The notes beneath the pieces were generated by a model that worked only from the letters and a program-made list of their open reading frames with translations, did no database searches and was not told where the DNA came from. From Pseudomonadota bacterium (GTDB lineage: Bacteria; Myxococcota_A; Polyangia; Fen-1088), in contig JADGRD010000017.1 of the NCBI GenBank assembly GCA_017881285.1, positions 1-15,759 of the forward strand: a DNA stretch of 15,759 nucleotides, in the 5' to 3' direction. The translations under genes and the position numbers were made by a program. Below, in pieces: positions 15,377 through 15,759 of this stretch (position 1 is the stretch's first letter; each line of letters opens with the position of its first letter).

Positions 15377-15759
15377 TTAACTCTTGAATAGCTTGGCGCG
15401 GTAGACGCCCATCTTGGTCAAGCGGAACTGCACGCCCGTCCACAGGCAGCCCAGGCCGTATTTCAGGCTGCGCCGAAAGTTGATGGACGAGGCCTCCTCG
15501 AAGTACTTGGCCGGGCAGGTCACCTCGGCGATGGAGAAGCCGAGGAAATGAATCTGCGACAGCATCTGGTTGTCGAAGACGAAATCGTCCGAGTTGCGCT
15601 CGATGGGCACGCTTTCCAGCACCTTGCGCGTGAAGGCGCGATAGCCGGTGTGGTACTCGGAGAGCTTGGCGCCCATGAGAAGGTTCTGGGCCATGGTGAG
15701 GAAGCGGTTGCTGATGTACTTGTAGAACGGCATGCCGCCCTTGAGCGCCTGGCCGCCCA
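15377..15759 (-). CDS. Family 2 glycosyltransferase, C-terminal part (cut by window end)
   Basis: About 127 residues are visible and the frame is open through the window edge (GGQALKGGMPFYKYISNRF), so the N-terminal catalytic part lies outside. The segment matches the distal half of DPM1-like GT2 enzymes. It shows GGMPFYKYISNRFLT, the SEYHTGYRAFTRKVLESVP motif, SDDFVFDNQML, a conserved Pro/Tyr strand (AEVTCPAKYFEEASSINF) and a hydrophobic C-terminal region. Such enzymes transfer a sugar to polyprenyl phosphate or build glycan intermediates at the inner membrane. The Met at 15733 is internal, not the start. The donor is unknown. Confidence 0.85.
   Translation of the reverse strand, partial: GGQALKGGMPFYKYISNRFLTMAQNLLMGAKLSEYHTGYRAFTRKVLESVPIERNSDDFVFDNQMLSQIHFLGFSIAEVTCPAKYFEEASSINFRRSLKYGLGCLWTGVQFRLTKMGVYRAKLFKS

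Overview
The window looks like chromosome of a GC-rich member of the Myxococcota/Deltaproteobacteria, probably Polyangia-like. Evidence: strong GC bias at third codon positions; two eukaryotic-type Ser/Thr kinase genes of the HRDVSPPN/HRDVAPPN type common in myxobacteria; a MYXO-CTERM-like tail (Gly-Cys-Gly-Cys, hydrophobic stretch, Arg cluster); and a lipoprotein with a long Asp/Pro/Gly-rich linker. There is no rRNA, tRNA, CRISPR array, phage gene or transposase. I cannot name the species.

Layout. (1) 10-1101, minus strand: a secreted lipoprotein with a lectin-like C-terminal domain. (2) 1403-4468, minus strand: a tightly overlapping three-gene operon. In transcription order it holds an acetate-kinase-family enzyme (TTG start), a second acetate-kinase homologue that has lost most catalytic residues, and a divergent FolE2/MptA-family GTP cyclohydrolase-like protein. 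This is the most unusual unit in the window. (3) 4604-8218, plus strand, divergent from that operon: a 1204-aa fused flavin/iron-sulfur oxidoreductase of the DUF3683/YdiJ/GlcD-GlcF type. (4) 8232-8813, plus strand: a Gly-rich MYXO-CTERM tail without a signal peptide, probably the remnant of a larger surface protein. (5) 8887-9384, plus strand: a small membrane-anchored protein of unknown function. (6) 9400-14590, minus strand: a likely operon of a 941-aa kinase-kinase-TM-TPR protein, a 405-aa soluble kinase related to the first kinase domain of its neighbour, and a family 2 glycosyltransferase. (7) 14591-15376: about 790 bases without an intact gene. They hold a Cys-rich ORF remnant, CCGG-rich short repeats, and the N-terminal half of a four-helix-bundle (S23/IVP) gene flanked by inverted TTCAGGCTCCAGG-type repeats. 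(8) 15377 to the end, minus strand: the C-terminal part of a second family 2 glycosyltransferase that continues past the window.

How the parts fit. The acetate-kinase/pseudokinase/FolE2 operon and the divergent oxidoreductase could belong to central carbon or acyl-phosphate metabolism, but only the overlaps within the three-gene operon are direct evidence of joint function. The kinase operon looks like a membrane signalling unit, with its TPR region predicted outside the cytoplasm and a soluble partner kinase, linked to glycan synthesis. The two Gly-rich or Cys-rich remnants and the truncated four-helix gene mark positions where genes have decayed or been interrupted.
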